64,000 nt of DNA, from assembly GCF_006715225.1 (NCBI RefSeq), contig NZ_VFMU01000001.1:1612001-1676000 (forward strand), read 5' to 3'. The position numbers and the translations under genes were made by a program. Source of the DNA: Arthrobacter sp. SLBN-112 (GTDB lineage Bacteria > Actinomycetota > Actinomycetes > Actinomycetales > Micrococcaceae). Below are positions 26,027 to 34,191 of the stretch, piece by piece. The number at the start of each line of letters is the position of its first letter. Position 1 is the first letter of the stretch. The notes below the pieces were generated by a model. That model saw only the letters and a program-made list of their open reading frames with translations. It was not told the DNA's origin and made no database searches.

Positions 26027-26833
26027 TCAGTCCGCCAGTTCCACCAGTACGGGAGCGTGGTCTGAGGCGCCCTTGCCCTTGCGTTCCTCGCGGTCGATCG
26101 AGGCGCCGGTGACGCGTGCGGCAAGGGCCGGGGAGGCCAGGATGAAGTCGATCCGCATGCCTTCCTTCTTGGGGAACCGCAGCTGTGTGTAGTCCCAGTA
26201 GGTGTAGACGCCGGGGCCGGGGGTGTAGGGGCGCACCACATCGGTGTAGCCGGCTGCTTCGAAGGCGTGGAACGCCTCGCGCTCGGGCGGGCTGACGTGC
26301 GTGGCCCGGTTCCTGATGAACAGGTCAATGTCCCAAACGTCATCGTCGAAGGGGGCGATGTTCCAGTCGCCCATCAACGCCACCTGCGCCTGCGGGTTGT
26401 CCGTGACCAGCGACTGGGCGTGCGTCTTGAGGCTTTCCAGCCACTTGAGCTTGTACGGCATGTGTTCGTCGTCAAGGGATCGGCCGTTGGGGACATAGAG
26501 GCTCCAGATGCGGACGCCGCCGCAGGTGGCAGCCATGGCCCGGGCTTCCTGCACGGGATCCTTGCCGGCCTTGCCGAAGGAAGGCTGGTCAAGGAATGTC
26601 CGCTCCACGTCCTCAAGCCCCACGCGGGAGGCGATGGCGACGCCGTTCCACTGGTTCACCCCGAAGTGGGCCACCTCGTAGCCCATCCGTTCAAAGAGCT
26701 CCCACGGGAAGTTGTCGTCCTTGCACTTGGTCTCCTGGATGGCCAGGACGTCGCAGTCGCTGCGCTGGAGCCAGGCTTCAACGCGGTCGGCGCGGGCACG
26801 GAGCGAATTCACATTCCAGGTAGCTATCTTCAC
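26027..26833 (-). CDS. xth: Exodeoxyribonuclease III
   Basis: A 268-residue AP endonuclease/3'-5' exonuclease of the ExoIII family, which removes abasic sites and 3' blocks during base excision repair. Motifs: T-W-N-V-N-S-L at the N-terminus, I-Q-E-T-K-C (metal Glu, about residue 33), G-D-W-N-I-A-P (catalytic Asp/Asn) and S-D-H-A-P at the C-terminus. It starts at GTG 26833, giving the standard V-K-I-A-T-W-N opening. TAAGTT lies seven bases before this GTG. Confidence 0.92.
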   Translation of the reverse strand: MKIATWNVNSLRARADRVEAWLQRSDCDVLAIQETKCKDDNFPWELFERMGYEVAHFGVNQWNGVAIASRVGLEDVERTFLDQPSFGKAGKDPVQEARAMAATCGGVRIWSLYVPNGRSLDDEHMPYKLKWLESLKTHAQSLVTDNPQAQVALMGDWNIAPFDDDVWDIDLFIRNRATHVSPPEREAFHAFEAAGYTDVVRPYTPGPGVYTYWDYTQLRFPKKEGMRIDFILASPALAARVTGASIDREERKGKGASDHAPVLVELAD

Positions 26834-26840
26834 GGTTCCT

Positions 26841-26846
26841 AACTTA
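26841..26846 (-). promoter_or_regulatory. Leaderless -10 hexamer of exonuclease III
   Basis: TAAGTT on the minus strand, seven bases upstream of GTG 26833. An AGGAA stretch also lies in the spacer, so a short-leader start cannot be excluded. Confidence 0.45.
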
Positions 26847-26905
26847 CCTTGGCGGCCGCACGCCGGGTAAAGCCTGGACGCGCCGGCGCCCACGATCCGC
26901 CGCGG

Positions 26906-26936
26906 TTGGTTCCCGGCAGGAACGGGCGGGTATATT
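26906..26936 (+). promoter_or_regulatory. Candidate promoter of the valine-catabolic genes
   Basis: TTGGTT (26906-26911) and TATATT (26931-26936) with a 19-base spacer. It would start transcription about 50 bases before the first gene. Confidence 0.42.
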
Positions 26937-26993
26937 CGCAACAGAATGACCTGGATCACGCATCCGGCCACCATGCGAAGGAGCACCCCGCCG

Positions 26994-28151
26994 ATGACCG
27001 AAGCCAAGGACAGCACAACGGACAGCGCGGCAGGGAAAGGTGCGGACGTACTTTTTGAACGCCGCGGCGGGCTGGGCGTGATCACCCTCAACCGGCCGCG
27101 CGCCGTCAACGCACTCACCGCTGGAATGGTGGACCTGCTCCTGCGGCAGCTCACCGCATGGGCAGGGGACGACGACGTGGCTGCCGTCCTGATGCAGGGC
27201 GCCGGGGAGCGTGGCCTGTGCGCGGGCGGAGACATCGTGGCCATCTACCGGGACATGCTGCACGGCGGAAACGGAACGGCCGATTTCTGGCAGACCGAAT
27301 ACTGCGTGAACTCGCTGATTGCCCGGTACCCCAAGCCGTACGTGGCCCTCATGGACGGGCTGGTCCTGGGCGGCGGGGTTGGGATTTCGGCGCACGGGAA
27401 CGTCCGCGTGGTCACAGAGCGGACCAGGATGGGGATGCCAGAAACCACCATTGGCTTTGCGCCCGACGTGGGCGGGACCTTCCTGCTTGCCCGTGCACCA
27501 GGCGAATCTGGAACCCATGCGGCCCTGACAGGAGCACACTTGGGGGCGGGGGATGCCTTGTTCCTGGGCCTTGCAGACCGTTACGTCCCGTCGGACGCGC
27601 TGCCCCGCCTCATGGCTGCGCTGGAGCATGAAAGTCCGGACGCCGCCGTCGGCCGCTTTGCCGAAGAGCCCCCCGCCTCGGTGCTGGCCGGGCAGCGGGA
27701 CTGGATCGATGCCTGCTACGCCTCGGACGACGCAGGGGAAATCGTCGCCCGGCTCCGGTCCTGGACGGGGCCGGGGCAGCAGGAAGCCCTTGAAGCCGCT
27801 GCCGCGATCGAAGCCAAGTCGCCCACCTCGGTCAAGGTCACCCTGGCGTCCCTGCGCCGCGCCGCGGCCCTGACCCTGGATGAAACCCTGGCCCAGGAGT
27901 ACCGGGCAGGGATCCGTTTCCTGGCCGGTACTGATTTCCGCGAAGGAATCCGCGCCCAGGTGGTGGACAAAGACAGGAACCCGCAATGGAAACCTGCCAC
28001 CCTGGCAGAGGTGCTTCCCGGGCAGGTGGACAGGTTCTTCCAGCCCCTGGACGGCGGGGAACTGGATTTGCGCCCACAGGCTGGACCCCACTCCCTGCCT
28101 GAACTGGGCTCCCGGCCTGACGTGCCGGTAAAGGAGGCCGACCATGCCTGA
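26994..28151 (+). CDS. 3-hydroxyisobutyryl-CoA hydrolase (crotonase fold)
   Basis: A 385-residue enzyme-family ECH_2 member; the length and motifs such as G-L-C-A-G-G-D-I (oxyanion loop) and M-P-E-T-T-I-G-F-A-P-D-V-G distinguish HIBCH-type hydrolases from short enoyl-CoA hydratases. It releases free 3-hydroxyisobutyrate from its CoA ester in valine breakdown. ATG 26994 is chosen because AAGGAG sits ten bases upstream; a longer frame from 26946 is possible. Its stop overlaps the start of the dehydrogenase gene, which acts on its product. Confidence 0.88.
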   Translation: MTEAKDSTTDSAAGKGADVLFERRGGLGVITLNRPRAVNALTAGMVDLLLRQLTAWAGDDDVAAVLMQGAGERGLCAGGDIVAIYRDMLHGGNGTADFWQTEYCVNSLIARYPKPYVALMDGLVLGGGVGISAHGNVRVVTERTRMGMPETTIGFAPDVGGTFLLARAPGESGTHAALTGAHLGAGDALFLGLADRYVPSDALPRLMAALEHESPDAAVGRFAEEPPASVLAGQRDWIDACYASDDAGEIVARLRSWTGPGQQEALEAAAAIEAKSPTSVKVTLASLRRAAALTLDETLAQEYRAGIRFLAGTDFREGIRAQVVDKDRNPQWKPATLAEVLPGQVDRFFQPLDGGELDLRPQAGPHSLPELGSRPDVPVKEADHA

Positions 28152-29166
28152 AAAGAGCAGTGTGGCCTTCCTGGGCCTTGGACACATGGGCGGTCCCATG
28201 GCCCTGAACCTGGACCGCGCCGGTTACCGGGTGGCTGGTTTTGATGTGGTGCCCGAAGCCCTCCAAACGGCCCGCGCCCAGGGTATTCCGGTGGCAGGGA
28301 GCGCCCTGGATGCGGTGGACGGTGCCGACGTGGTCCTCACCATGTTTCCCAGCGGCCGCCACGTCCTGGATGCCTACCTGGGCGGCCCCCACGGGCCCGG
28401 ACTGCTGGCCGCGGCGCCCCCGGGAACGATGTTCCTGGACTGCTCCACCATCAATGTGGACGAGGCCCGGGAAGCCGCCCGGCTGGCCATCGAGGCGGGC
28501 CACCGTTCCGTTGACGCCCCCGTTTCCGGTGGCGTGGTGGGGGCCGAAGCGGGCACGCTGACGTTCATGGCCGGCGGCGAGGCGGCTGATTTCGAGGCTG
28601 TGTTGCCGCTCCTGGAGGTCATGGGCAAGCGGGTGGTGCATTGCGGCGGACATGGAGCCGGCCAGGCTGCCAAGATCTGCAACAACCTCATCCTGGGCGT
28701 CTCCATGATCGCGGTCAGCGAGGCTTTCGTGCTCGGCGAAGAGCTGGGCCTGACCCACCAGGCCCTGTTCGACGTCGCATCCGCTGCCTCCGGCCAGTGC
28801 TGGGCGCTGACCACCAACTGCCCGGTGCCCGGACCGGTTCCCACCAGCCCCGCCAACCGGGACTACCGGCCAGGCTTCGCCGCAGCGCTCATGGCCAAGG
28901 ACCTCAATCTCGCCGTCAACGCCCTGGACAGCACGGGGGTGGCGGGAGAGATGGGAGCGCTCGCCGCCCGCATCTACGATAGGTTTGCCGCGGAAGGCGG
29001 CGCCGGCCGCGACTTCTCGGCCATCATCACGGACATCCGCGACTCATCCAGCCGGCATGCCCATGGACAGCACGACGGCGGGGACCCGCCGGGGGAGCGC
29101 GCCGGCACCCAGTTGCCGGCCCGGAGCCGCACCACAACAGCACACGACGACGGGAGCCCCGAATGA
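28144..29166 (+). CDS. mmsB: 3-hydroxyisobutyrate dehydrogenase
   Basis: A 340-residue NAD-dependent beta-hydroxyacid dehydrogenase that oxidises 3-hydroxyisobutyrate to methylmalonate semialdehyde. It has the Rossmann G-L-G-H-M-G-G-P-M, the substrate loop D-A-P-V-S-G-G-V, and the catalytic Lys in [17 protein letters not shown] lies seven bases upstream of the ATG. The last 40 residues (from about 300) are a hydrophilic, His/Gly/Pro-rich tail not found in typical 295-300-residue enzymes. The stop overlaps the next start (ATGA). Confidence 0.9.
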   Translation: MPEKSSVAFLGLGHMGGPMALNLDRAGYRVAGFDVVPEALQTARAQGIPVAGSALDAVDGADVVLTMFPSGRHVLDAYLGGPHGPGLLAAAPPGTMFLDCSTINVDEAREAARLAIEAGHRSVDAPVSGGVVGAEAGTLTFMAGGEAADFEAVLPLLEVMGKRVVHCGGHGAGQAAKICNNLILGVSMIAVSEAFVLGEELGLTHQALFDVASAASGQCWALTTNCPVPGPVPTSPANRDYRPGFAAALMAKDLNLAVNALDSTGVAGEMGALAARIYDRFAAEGGAGRDFSAIITDIRDSSSRHAHGQHDGGDPPGERAGTQLPARSRTTTAHDDGSPE

Positions 29167-29939
29167 CGGAGTACGCCAACATCCTGGTGGAGCAGCAGGG
29201 CAGGGTAGGGCTGGTGACCCTCAACAGGCCCTCCGCGTTAAACGCGCTGAACAAGGCCACCATGGAGGAGCTTGTCGCAGCCGTTACCGCCATGGATTCC
29301 GATCCCGGAATCGGGGCCGTGGTGATCACCGGCTCCGGCAAGGCCTTCGCAGCGGGAGCCGACATCAAGGAGATGGCGGACCAGGGCTACATGGACATGT
29401 ACACGGCGGACTGGTTCCGGGGCTGGGAGGACTTCACGCGGCTGCGGATTCCCACCATCGCGGCGGTGTCCGGGTTTGCCCTGGGCGGCGGCTGCGAACT
29501 GGCCATGATGTGCGACCTCATCATCGCCGGAGACAACGCCAAATTCGGGCAGCCGGAGATTAACCTTGGCGTGCTTCCCGGCATGGGCGGCTCGCAGCGG
29601 CTCACCCGTGCAATAGGCAAGGCAAAAGCGATGGATCTGATCCTGACCGGCAGGTTCATCGATGCCGAGGAAGCGGACCGGTGCGGATTGGTGTCCCGGG
29701 TGGTTCCGGCCGGGGATGTGGTGAATGAGGCCATCAAGGCCGCAGAAGTGATCGCGTCCAAGTCCAAACCGGTCGCCATGGCCGCGAAAGAGGCGGTAAA
29801 CGCCGCCTTCGAAACCGGGCTGGCCCAGGGGGTGCTGTTCGAACGGCGGCTCTTCCACTCCCTGTTCGCCACCGAGGACCAGAAGGAAGGCATGGCGGCG
29901 TTCACGGGGAAGCGCCAGCCGGAATTCAAGCACCGGTGA
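29163..29939 (+). CDS. Enoyl-CoA hydratase
   Basis: A 258-residue crotonase. The oxyanion loop is [13 protein letters not shown]. The two catalytic Glu positions lie in the G-G-G-C-E-L-A region and in [14 protein letters not shown]. It hydrates 2-enoyl-CoA esters, here probably methacrylyl-CoA upstream of the hydrolase in valine degradation. Third gene of the overlapping set; methylmalonate semialdehyde dehydrogenase and acyl-CoA dehydrogenase are not in this window. Confidence 0.9.
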   Translation: MTEYANILVEQQGRVGLVTLNRPSALNALNKATMEELVAAVTAMDSDPGIGAVVITGSGKAFAAGADIKEMADQGYMDMYTADWFRGWEDFTRLRIPTIAAVSGFALGGGCELAMMCDLIIAGDNAKFGQPEINLGVLPGMGGSQRLTRAIGKAKAMDLILTGRFIDAEEADRCGLVSRVVPAGDVVNEAIKAAEVIASKSKPVAMAAKEAVNAAFETGLAQGVLFERRLFHSLFATEDQKEGMAAFTGKRQPEFKHR

Positions 29940-30076
29940 TCCGGGTGCCATTGCCGGTGCGCGTCCGGCGGCCTGTCCGGCGGCCGTGACCGGCATGGCA
30001 CGTCTGGGGCGGCCCCGTAAGGTAGAGAAGACGGGCCGCCGCGCGGCCAAGGCATGCAGGGGGACGGGATGGACGT

Positions 30077-30754
30077 ATGTGGACAAACATGACCGGTGCA
30101 GCCACCCCCACCGAGGGGCTCACTGGAATCGTCGGTTTTGCCGCGAGAGCCATCGACACCCTCGGTGAGTGGGGCGTAGGCGGCTTCACGCTTGCCGAAA
30201 CGGTGGTGCCTCCCATCCCCAGCGAGGTGATCCTGCCCTTGGCGGGCTACCTCGCCAAACAGGGCTCCCTGAACCTCTTCCTCGTCTTCGCCACCAGCAC
30301 CCTCGGCGCATACCTGGGCGCGCTGCTGCTCTATTGGCTCGGCGCCAAACTGGGGCTCGAACGGTCCATCCGGTGGTTGTCCAAACTGCCCTTGGTTGAC
30401 CGCGAAGACTTTGAGCACGCGGCAGGCTGGTTCCGCCGCCACGGCAGGTCATCCATCTTCTTTGGCCGCCTGTTGCCCGGCGTCCGCAGCCTCATTTCGC
30501 TGCCGGCCGGGGCGGCTGCCATGCCCCTGGCCACCTTCAGCCTCTTCACGCTTGCCGGGAGCGGGCTGTGGAATGGTGCCCTCATCGGCCTGGGTTACCT
30601 CCTGGGCACCCAGTACCGGCTCATCGAGGAGTACTCCCGGTTCCTGAACTACGCCGTCTACGCTGCACTGGCCGTTGCCGTGGTGTTGCTCGTCATCCGC
30701 CGGACCAGGCGGGCCAAGCGGGCCAAGGCTGACCGGGCCGGCGCCAGCCGCTGA
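30077..30754 (+). CDS. DedA family membrane protein
   Basis: A 225-residue protein with four to five hydrophobic segments and the DedA/VTT signature: E-T-V-V-P-P-I-P-S-E near the N-terminus and F-x-G-R-L-L-P-G-V-R-S at about 130. These proteins scramble or flip lipids (for example undecaprenyl phosphate or phosphatidylethanolamine) and support envelope homeostasis. ATG 30077 follows GGGATGG. An in-frame ATG at 30089 is an alternative. It stands alone between the valine genes and the SDR gene. Confidence 0.85.
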   Translation: MWTNMTGAATPTEGLTGIVGFAARAIDTLGEWGVGGFTLAETVVPPIPSEVILPLAGYLAKQGSLNLFLVFATSTLGAYLGALLLYWLGAKLGLERSIRWLSKLPLVDREDFEHAAGWFRRHGRSSIFFGRLLPGVRSLISLPAGAAAMPLATFSLFTLAGSGLWNGALIGLGYLLGTQYRLIEEYSRFLNYAVYAALAVAVVLLVIRRTRRAKRAKADRAGASR

Positions 30755-30908
30755 CTACCAACCGTCCAGTCCCCGCCACAGCAAGCTTTTCGCGCAGGAA
30801 ACCGGGCCACCGGAACCTTGTCCCGCAGCTCACCTCCCGATACGATCGCACTGGTAAGCCTACTTAGTGTTTTTGTTGGCGCCCCACGGAGCGCGGGACG
30901 GAGGCGGC

Positions 30909-31883
30909 ATGCGGGTCAAGAAGGCAGTGGTGGTCATCACCGGAGCATCAAGCGGCATCGGCCGTGCCACGGCGCTCGAATTCGCGGACAAAGGTGCCCG
31001 CCTGGTCCTTGCCGCGCGCAGCGCCGGTGCCTTGGAAAGCCTGGCCCACGAGGTCCGGAAGCGGGGCGGCAAGGCGGTCGCGGTTCCTGCCGATGTGACA
31101 GACGCCGACAGCGTGGACGCGCTGGCGGCCAGTGCAGTGGAGGAGTTCGGGCACCTCGACGTATGGGTGAACAACGCCGCCATCGGCCTCTTCGGCCGGA
31201 TCACTGACGTTCCCCTGGCGGACCTCCGGCGCGTCCTGGACGTGAACATCGGTGGATACGTCAATGGTGCACGGGCTGCCCTGCCGCGGTTCCGGGCCCA
31301 GGGTTCCGGAGTCCTGGTCAACGTCGGGTCCATAGTGGGCGAGGTCTCCCAGCCCTATACCGCGGCCTACTCCATGTCCAAGGCTGCGGTCCGTGCCCTC
31401 AGCGTGAGCATCCGTTCGGAGCTGCAACTGGACGGCATCCGAAAGGTGAAGGTCTGCACCGTGTTGCCCGCGGCCATTGACACTCCCTTCTTCCAGCACG
31501 CCGCCAACTACACGGGACGGAAAGTGGTGGCCATGCCGCCGGTCTACACCCCGGAACGGGTGGCCCGAACCATCGTCAGCCTGGCGGCAAAGCCACGCCG
31601 CGAAGCCGTGGTGGGCCCTGCCGGCCGGCTGCTGGTCCTCCAGCACAAGGTCACGCCCGCCAAAGTGGAAGCGGCCATGGCCGTGCAGGTGGAGAAGACC
31701 CATCTGTCCCGGAAGAAGTCGGTGGCGGCCTCAACGGGCACCCTCTATGAGCCATCGGGCCATACCCGCAAGGCCGCGGTCAGCGGTGGCTGGCACGGCG
31801 GACGGCGGACGGGGCGGCGCAGGATGGTTGCTGCCACGGCGGCCGCCGGGGCCGCCGCCGTGTTGTGGAAGCGCAGCCGCTGA
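30909..31883 (+). CDS. Short-chain dehydrogenase/reductase
   Basis: A 324-residue classical SDR with T-G-A-S-S-G-I-G (NAD(P) binding), N-N-A-A, and the active-site Ser and Y-S-M-S-K (Y-x-x-x-K). After the Rossmann domain (about 1-240) comes a basic tail ending in a short hydrophobic, alanine-rich segment (about 300-318) and R-S-R, perhaps a membrane-associating end. The substrate is not predictable. ATG 30909 is chosen for its GGACGGAGG site; a longer frame from 30867 lacks one. It converges on the MerR gene. Confidence 0.85.
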   Translation: MRVKKAVVVITGASSGIGRATALEFADKGARLVLAARSAGALESLAHEVRKRGGKAVAVPADVTDADSVDALAASAVEEFGHLDVWVNNAAIGLFGRITDVPLADLRRVLDVNIGGYVNGARAALPRFRAQGSGVLVNVGSIVGEVSQPYTAAYSMSKAAVRALSVSIRSELQLDGIRKVKVCTVLPAAIDTPFFQHAANYTGRKVVAMPPVYTPERVARTIVSLAAKPRREAVVGPAGRLLVLQHKVTPAKVEAAMAVQVEKTHLSRKKSVAASTGTLYEPSGHTRKAAVSGGWHGGRRTGRRRMVAATAAAGAAAVLWKRSR

Positions 31884-31902
31884 CACTGACGCTGCCGTCG
31901 CC

Positions 31903-32688
31903 TTAAAGGAACTTCTCGGCGAAACTGCGAAGCGCCGCCCGGACGAAGCCAGCCCCTTCCACCCCGCCGTAATTGGCGGCGAAGCGCGGGTCTTCCACGT
32001 ACATGTCCGCCAGCCCCAGCACATATGCCTTGGTGTTGCCGCCATCGTCGGCTGCGGGGGTACCGGGGATGGACTTCAGCCACTCGACGTGCCGGGCTGC
32101 CAGCTCCCGCGCTTCCGGACCGTCCGCAGCAACTCGGGAGCGGGCTGCAGCCTGCCAGTCCCGGCCAAGAGCCTCCACCCTGGACTTCCATTCCCGCTTT
32201 TCGTCCGCCGGCATGCCGCGCCACCACGCGTCGGATGTCGCGTAGGCGTCCTTGCCCCACCGTTGCTCCACCTCATCCTTGTACTGGGTGTGATCGAAGC
32301 CCTCGAACATGTCCCCTGCCATCAGCTGGCCTCCTGCCCTTACTGTTTCGATTGTTTGCCGCACCGACCGAATCTGCCGTGCCAGCCGCTGCTGCTCCTG
32401 GCCAAGCCACTCGAGATGGCGGGTGAGCTCGATGACCGGATCGGTGTGCCGGTGGAAGACCTCCGCGATGGCCGGCAGGCCCAGTCCCAGCTCCCGCAGC
32501 AAGAGAATGCGCTGGAGCTGAAGGAGGGCGGCGCTGTCGTAATAGCGGTAACCGTTGCTGCCCACCCGGCTGGGCTTCAGCAGTCCAATGTCGTCATAGT
32601 GGCGCAGCGTGCGGCTGGTGGTGCCGGCAATCCTGGCGACGTCCTGGATGGACCAGTCCCGTCCGCCCGTTGCGGGGATTTCTTCCAT
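31903..32688 (-). CDS. MerR-family regulator with TipAS effector domain
   Basis: A 261-residue regulator. Residues about 10-78 form the MerR winged helix (D-V-A-R-I-A-G-T-T-S-R-T-L-R-H-Y-D), about 85-120 the dimerising coiled coil, and about 130-255 a TipAS antibiotic-recognition domain. TipA-type proteins bind thiopeptides or other ligands and activate their own promoter. Upstream lies an ideal MerR-type promoter (32695-32725) with a 19-base spacer and internal palindrome, so autoregulation is likely. Adjacent genes do not reveal other targets. Confidence 0.88.
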   Translation of the reverse strand: MEEIPATGGRDWSIQDVARIAGTTSRTLRHYDDIGLLKPSRVGSNGYRYYDSAALLQLQRILLLRELGLGLPAIAEVFHRHTDPVIELTRHLEWLGQEQQRLARQIRSVRQTIETVRAGGQLMAGDMFEGFDHTQYKDEVEQRWGKDAYATSDAWWRGMPADEKREWKSRVEALGRDWQAAARSRVAADGPEARELAARHVEWLKSIPGTPAADDGGNTKAYVLGLADMYVEDPRFAANYGGVEGAGFVRAALRSFAEKFL

Positions 32689-32694
32689 GCACCG

Positions 32695-32725
32695 AGCCTA
32701 GGGTTTGACGCCGCGTCAAGGTCAA
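32695..32725 (-). promoter_or_regulatory. MerR-type promoter and operator
   Basis: On the minus strand, TTGACC (-35, 32725-32720) and TAGGCT (-10, 32700-32695) are separated by 19 bases instead of 17. The spacer holds the perfect 15-base palindrome TTGACGCGGCGTCAA (32705-32719). The -10 ends six bases before the ATG. This is the layout MerR proteins untwist to activate transcription. Confidence 0.8.
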
Positions 32726-32743
32726 GGTCAGGGCGTCGGGCTG

Positions 32744-33079
32744 TCAGCGGGCCTGACGCCCGCGCGGAGAGCGGCGCCGTGCCTGGGCCACCAACCGCGT
32801 GAAAGCGAAAACGAAGACCGCCTCAAACACCAGCATGAGGCCGGTCAGCAGCCATTGCTGCCGGCTGATGAAGACGATGCATCCTGTCAGGGCCAAAATG
32901 GTTCCCAGCGCCAGCGCGTAAACGGCAAAACCGACGGCCACCTTGGCGCTGCGTACCCCGGTACGGAAGCCAAAACCGTGCGGCTCCCCGCCGGGTTGGC
33001 CCGGCACGCGGTCCGGCGCCGCGGGTCCGAGGGCGTCAAACTCGTCCCAAGGATCCCTGTCCTGGTCCTGTCCGGTCAT
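32744..33079 (-). CDS. Small membrane protein of unknown function
   Basis: A 111-residue protein with a hydrophilic N-terminus (first 40 residues, D/G/P-rich) and two hydrophobic segments (about 48-70 and 75-98), ending in an Arg-rich tail. No family recognised. GATAAT lies six bases before the ATG and there is no ribosome site, suggesting a leaderless transcript. Confidence 0.7.
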   Translation of the reverse strand: MTGQDQDRDPWDEFDALGPAAPDRVPGQPGGEPHGFGFRTGVRSAKVAVGFAVYALALGTILALTGCIVFISRQQWLLTGLMLVFEAVFVFAFTRLVAQARRRSPRGRQAR

Positions 33080-33085
33080 GGATCA

Positions 33086-33091
33086 ATTATC
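33086..33091 (-). promoter_or_regulatory. Leaderless -10 hexamer
   Basis: GATAAT on the minus strand, six bases before ATG 33079 of the small membrane protein. Confidence 0.45.
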
Positions 33092-33157
33092 CCAAAAGCA
33101 GAACCGAGGTGCGCTGACCCATAAAATCAGCGGCCCTCAAAACAGATGCGCACAAAA

Positions 33158-33192
33158 CAGCGGCCCCTCCACCTGGGGTGGAGGGGCCGCTG
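33158..33192 (-). terminator. Intrinsic terminator of the cold-shock gene
   Basis: CAGCGGCCCCTCCAC (33158-33172) pairs with GTGGAGGGGCCGCTG (33178-33192). On the minus strand it is followed by TTTTG, right after the cold-shock gene. Confidence 0.9.
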
Positions 33193-33229
33193 GATGGGGT
33201 CCCGGCAGTTGCCGGAGGCCGCCGAAGAC

Positions 33230-33433
33230 TTAGAGCGGGCGGATGTTCTCTGCCTGCGGACCCTTGGGGCCCTGGGTCACATCGAATTCGACCTTCTGGT
33301 TCTCGTCCAGGGAGCGGTATCCGCTGGAGGCGATTGCCGAGTAGTGGGCGAAAACGTCAGCGGACCCGTCATCGGGGGCAATGAAGCCAAAACCCTTTTC
33401 GGCGTTGAACCATTTAACTGTGCCTGTTGCCAT
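33230..33433 (-). CDS. Cold-shock protein (CspA family)
   Basis: A 67-residue single OB-fold protein with the RNA-binding motifs [12 protein letters not shown] (RNP1) and D-V-F-A-H-Y (RNP2). It binds single-stranded nucleic acid and melts RNA structure. AAGGA lies ahead of the ATG and a strong terminator directly follows, so it is a single-gene unit. Confidence 0.95.
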   Translation of the reverse strand: MATGTVKWFNAEKGFGFIAPDDGSADVFAHYSAIASSGYRSLDENQKVEFDVTQGPKGPQAENIRPL

Positions 33434-33564
33434 GGCTGCATTCCTTCATGTGACTCTGATTCTCTCTCCGGGAATCATCCCGGAGTGTGCGGAGAACGTC
33501 CCCCGCAGTCCCCAACGTACGGGGCGCGGGGCCATGGTGCAAGGGTATTGGCCATAAAGCGCTG

Positions 33565-34191
33565 TTACCGCATCCCCTCACGCCGGATTGCGGTGGCAAT
33601 TGCGGCCGCCCGGGTGTCCACTCCGAGCTTGGCGTAGATGTGTGCCAGGTGGGTTTTGACGGTGGCCTCTGAGATAAAGAGCCGCCGCCCGAGTTCGCGG
33701 TTACTCAGGCCCTCGGTGAGCAGGCTGAGCAGTTCGGCCTCCCGGGGCGTGAGCACCTCGTCCGGGTTGCGCAGCTGCTGGAACAACCGGGAGGCCACCG
33801 GCGGGCTCATCACGCTCCTGCCCTGCACCGCGCCCCGGATGGCGGCAAAAATCTCCTCCGGGGCGGCATCCTTCAAGAGGTAGCCCATGGCCCCGGAGTC
33901 CACTGCCCGGACAATATCGGCATCCGAGTCGTAGGTGGTGAAAACCAGGATCGCCTGCCGGCTGTTGACGTCCCGGATCCGCCTGATGGCTTCGATTCCA
34001 TCCATGCCCGGGCCCATGGCAAGGTCCATCACCACCACCGCCGGGGAGTGCGCGCGCACCAGCTCCAACGCCTCCCCGCCGGAGGATGCCTCGGCTACGA
34101 CTTCCATATCAGGCTGGGTTCCCAGCAACGCGCGCAGGCCGCTCCGAACCACCAGGTGGTCATCCACCAGCAGGACCGTGATGCTGCTCAT
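33565..34191 (-). CDS. NarL/LuxR-type response regulator (SenR-like)
   Basis: A 208-residue regulator: receiver domain (about 1-120) with phospho-acceptor Asp in V-V-M-D-L-A, and a LuxR-type HTH (about 140-205, L-T-P-R-E-A-E-L-L-S-L-L and V-K-T-H-L-A). Its ATG overlaps the stop of the histidine kinase gene (ATGA), so the two are a coupled pair. The divergent HbpS-like gene suggests a role like SenR of Streptomyces, which controls redox-protective genes; this is inferred from context. Confidence 0.9.
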   Translation of the reverse strand: MSSITVLLVDDHLVVRSGLRALLGTQPDMEVVAEASSGGEALELVRAHSPAVVVMDLAMGPGMDGIEAIRRIRDVNSRQAILVFTTYDSDADIVRAVDSGAMGYLLKDAAPEEIFAAIRGAVQGRSVMSPPVASRLFQQLRNPDEVLTPREAELLSLLTEGLSNRELGRRLFISEATVKTHLAHIYAKLGVDTRAAAIATAIRREGMR

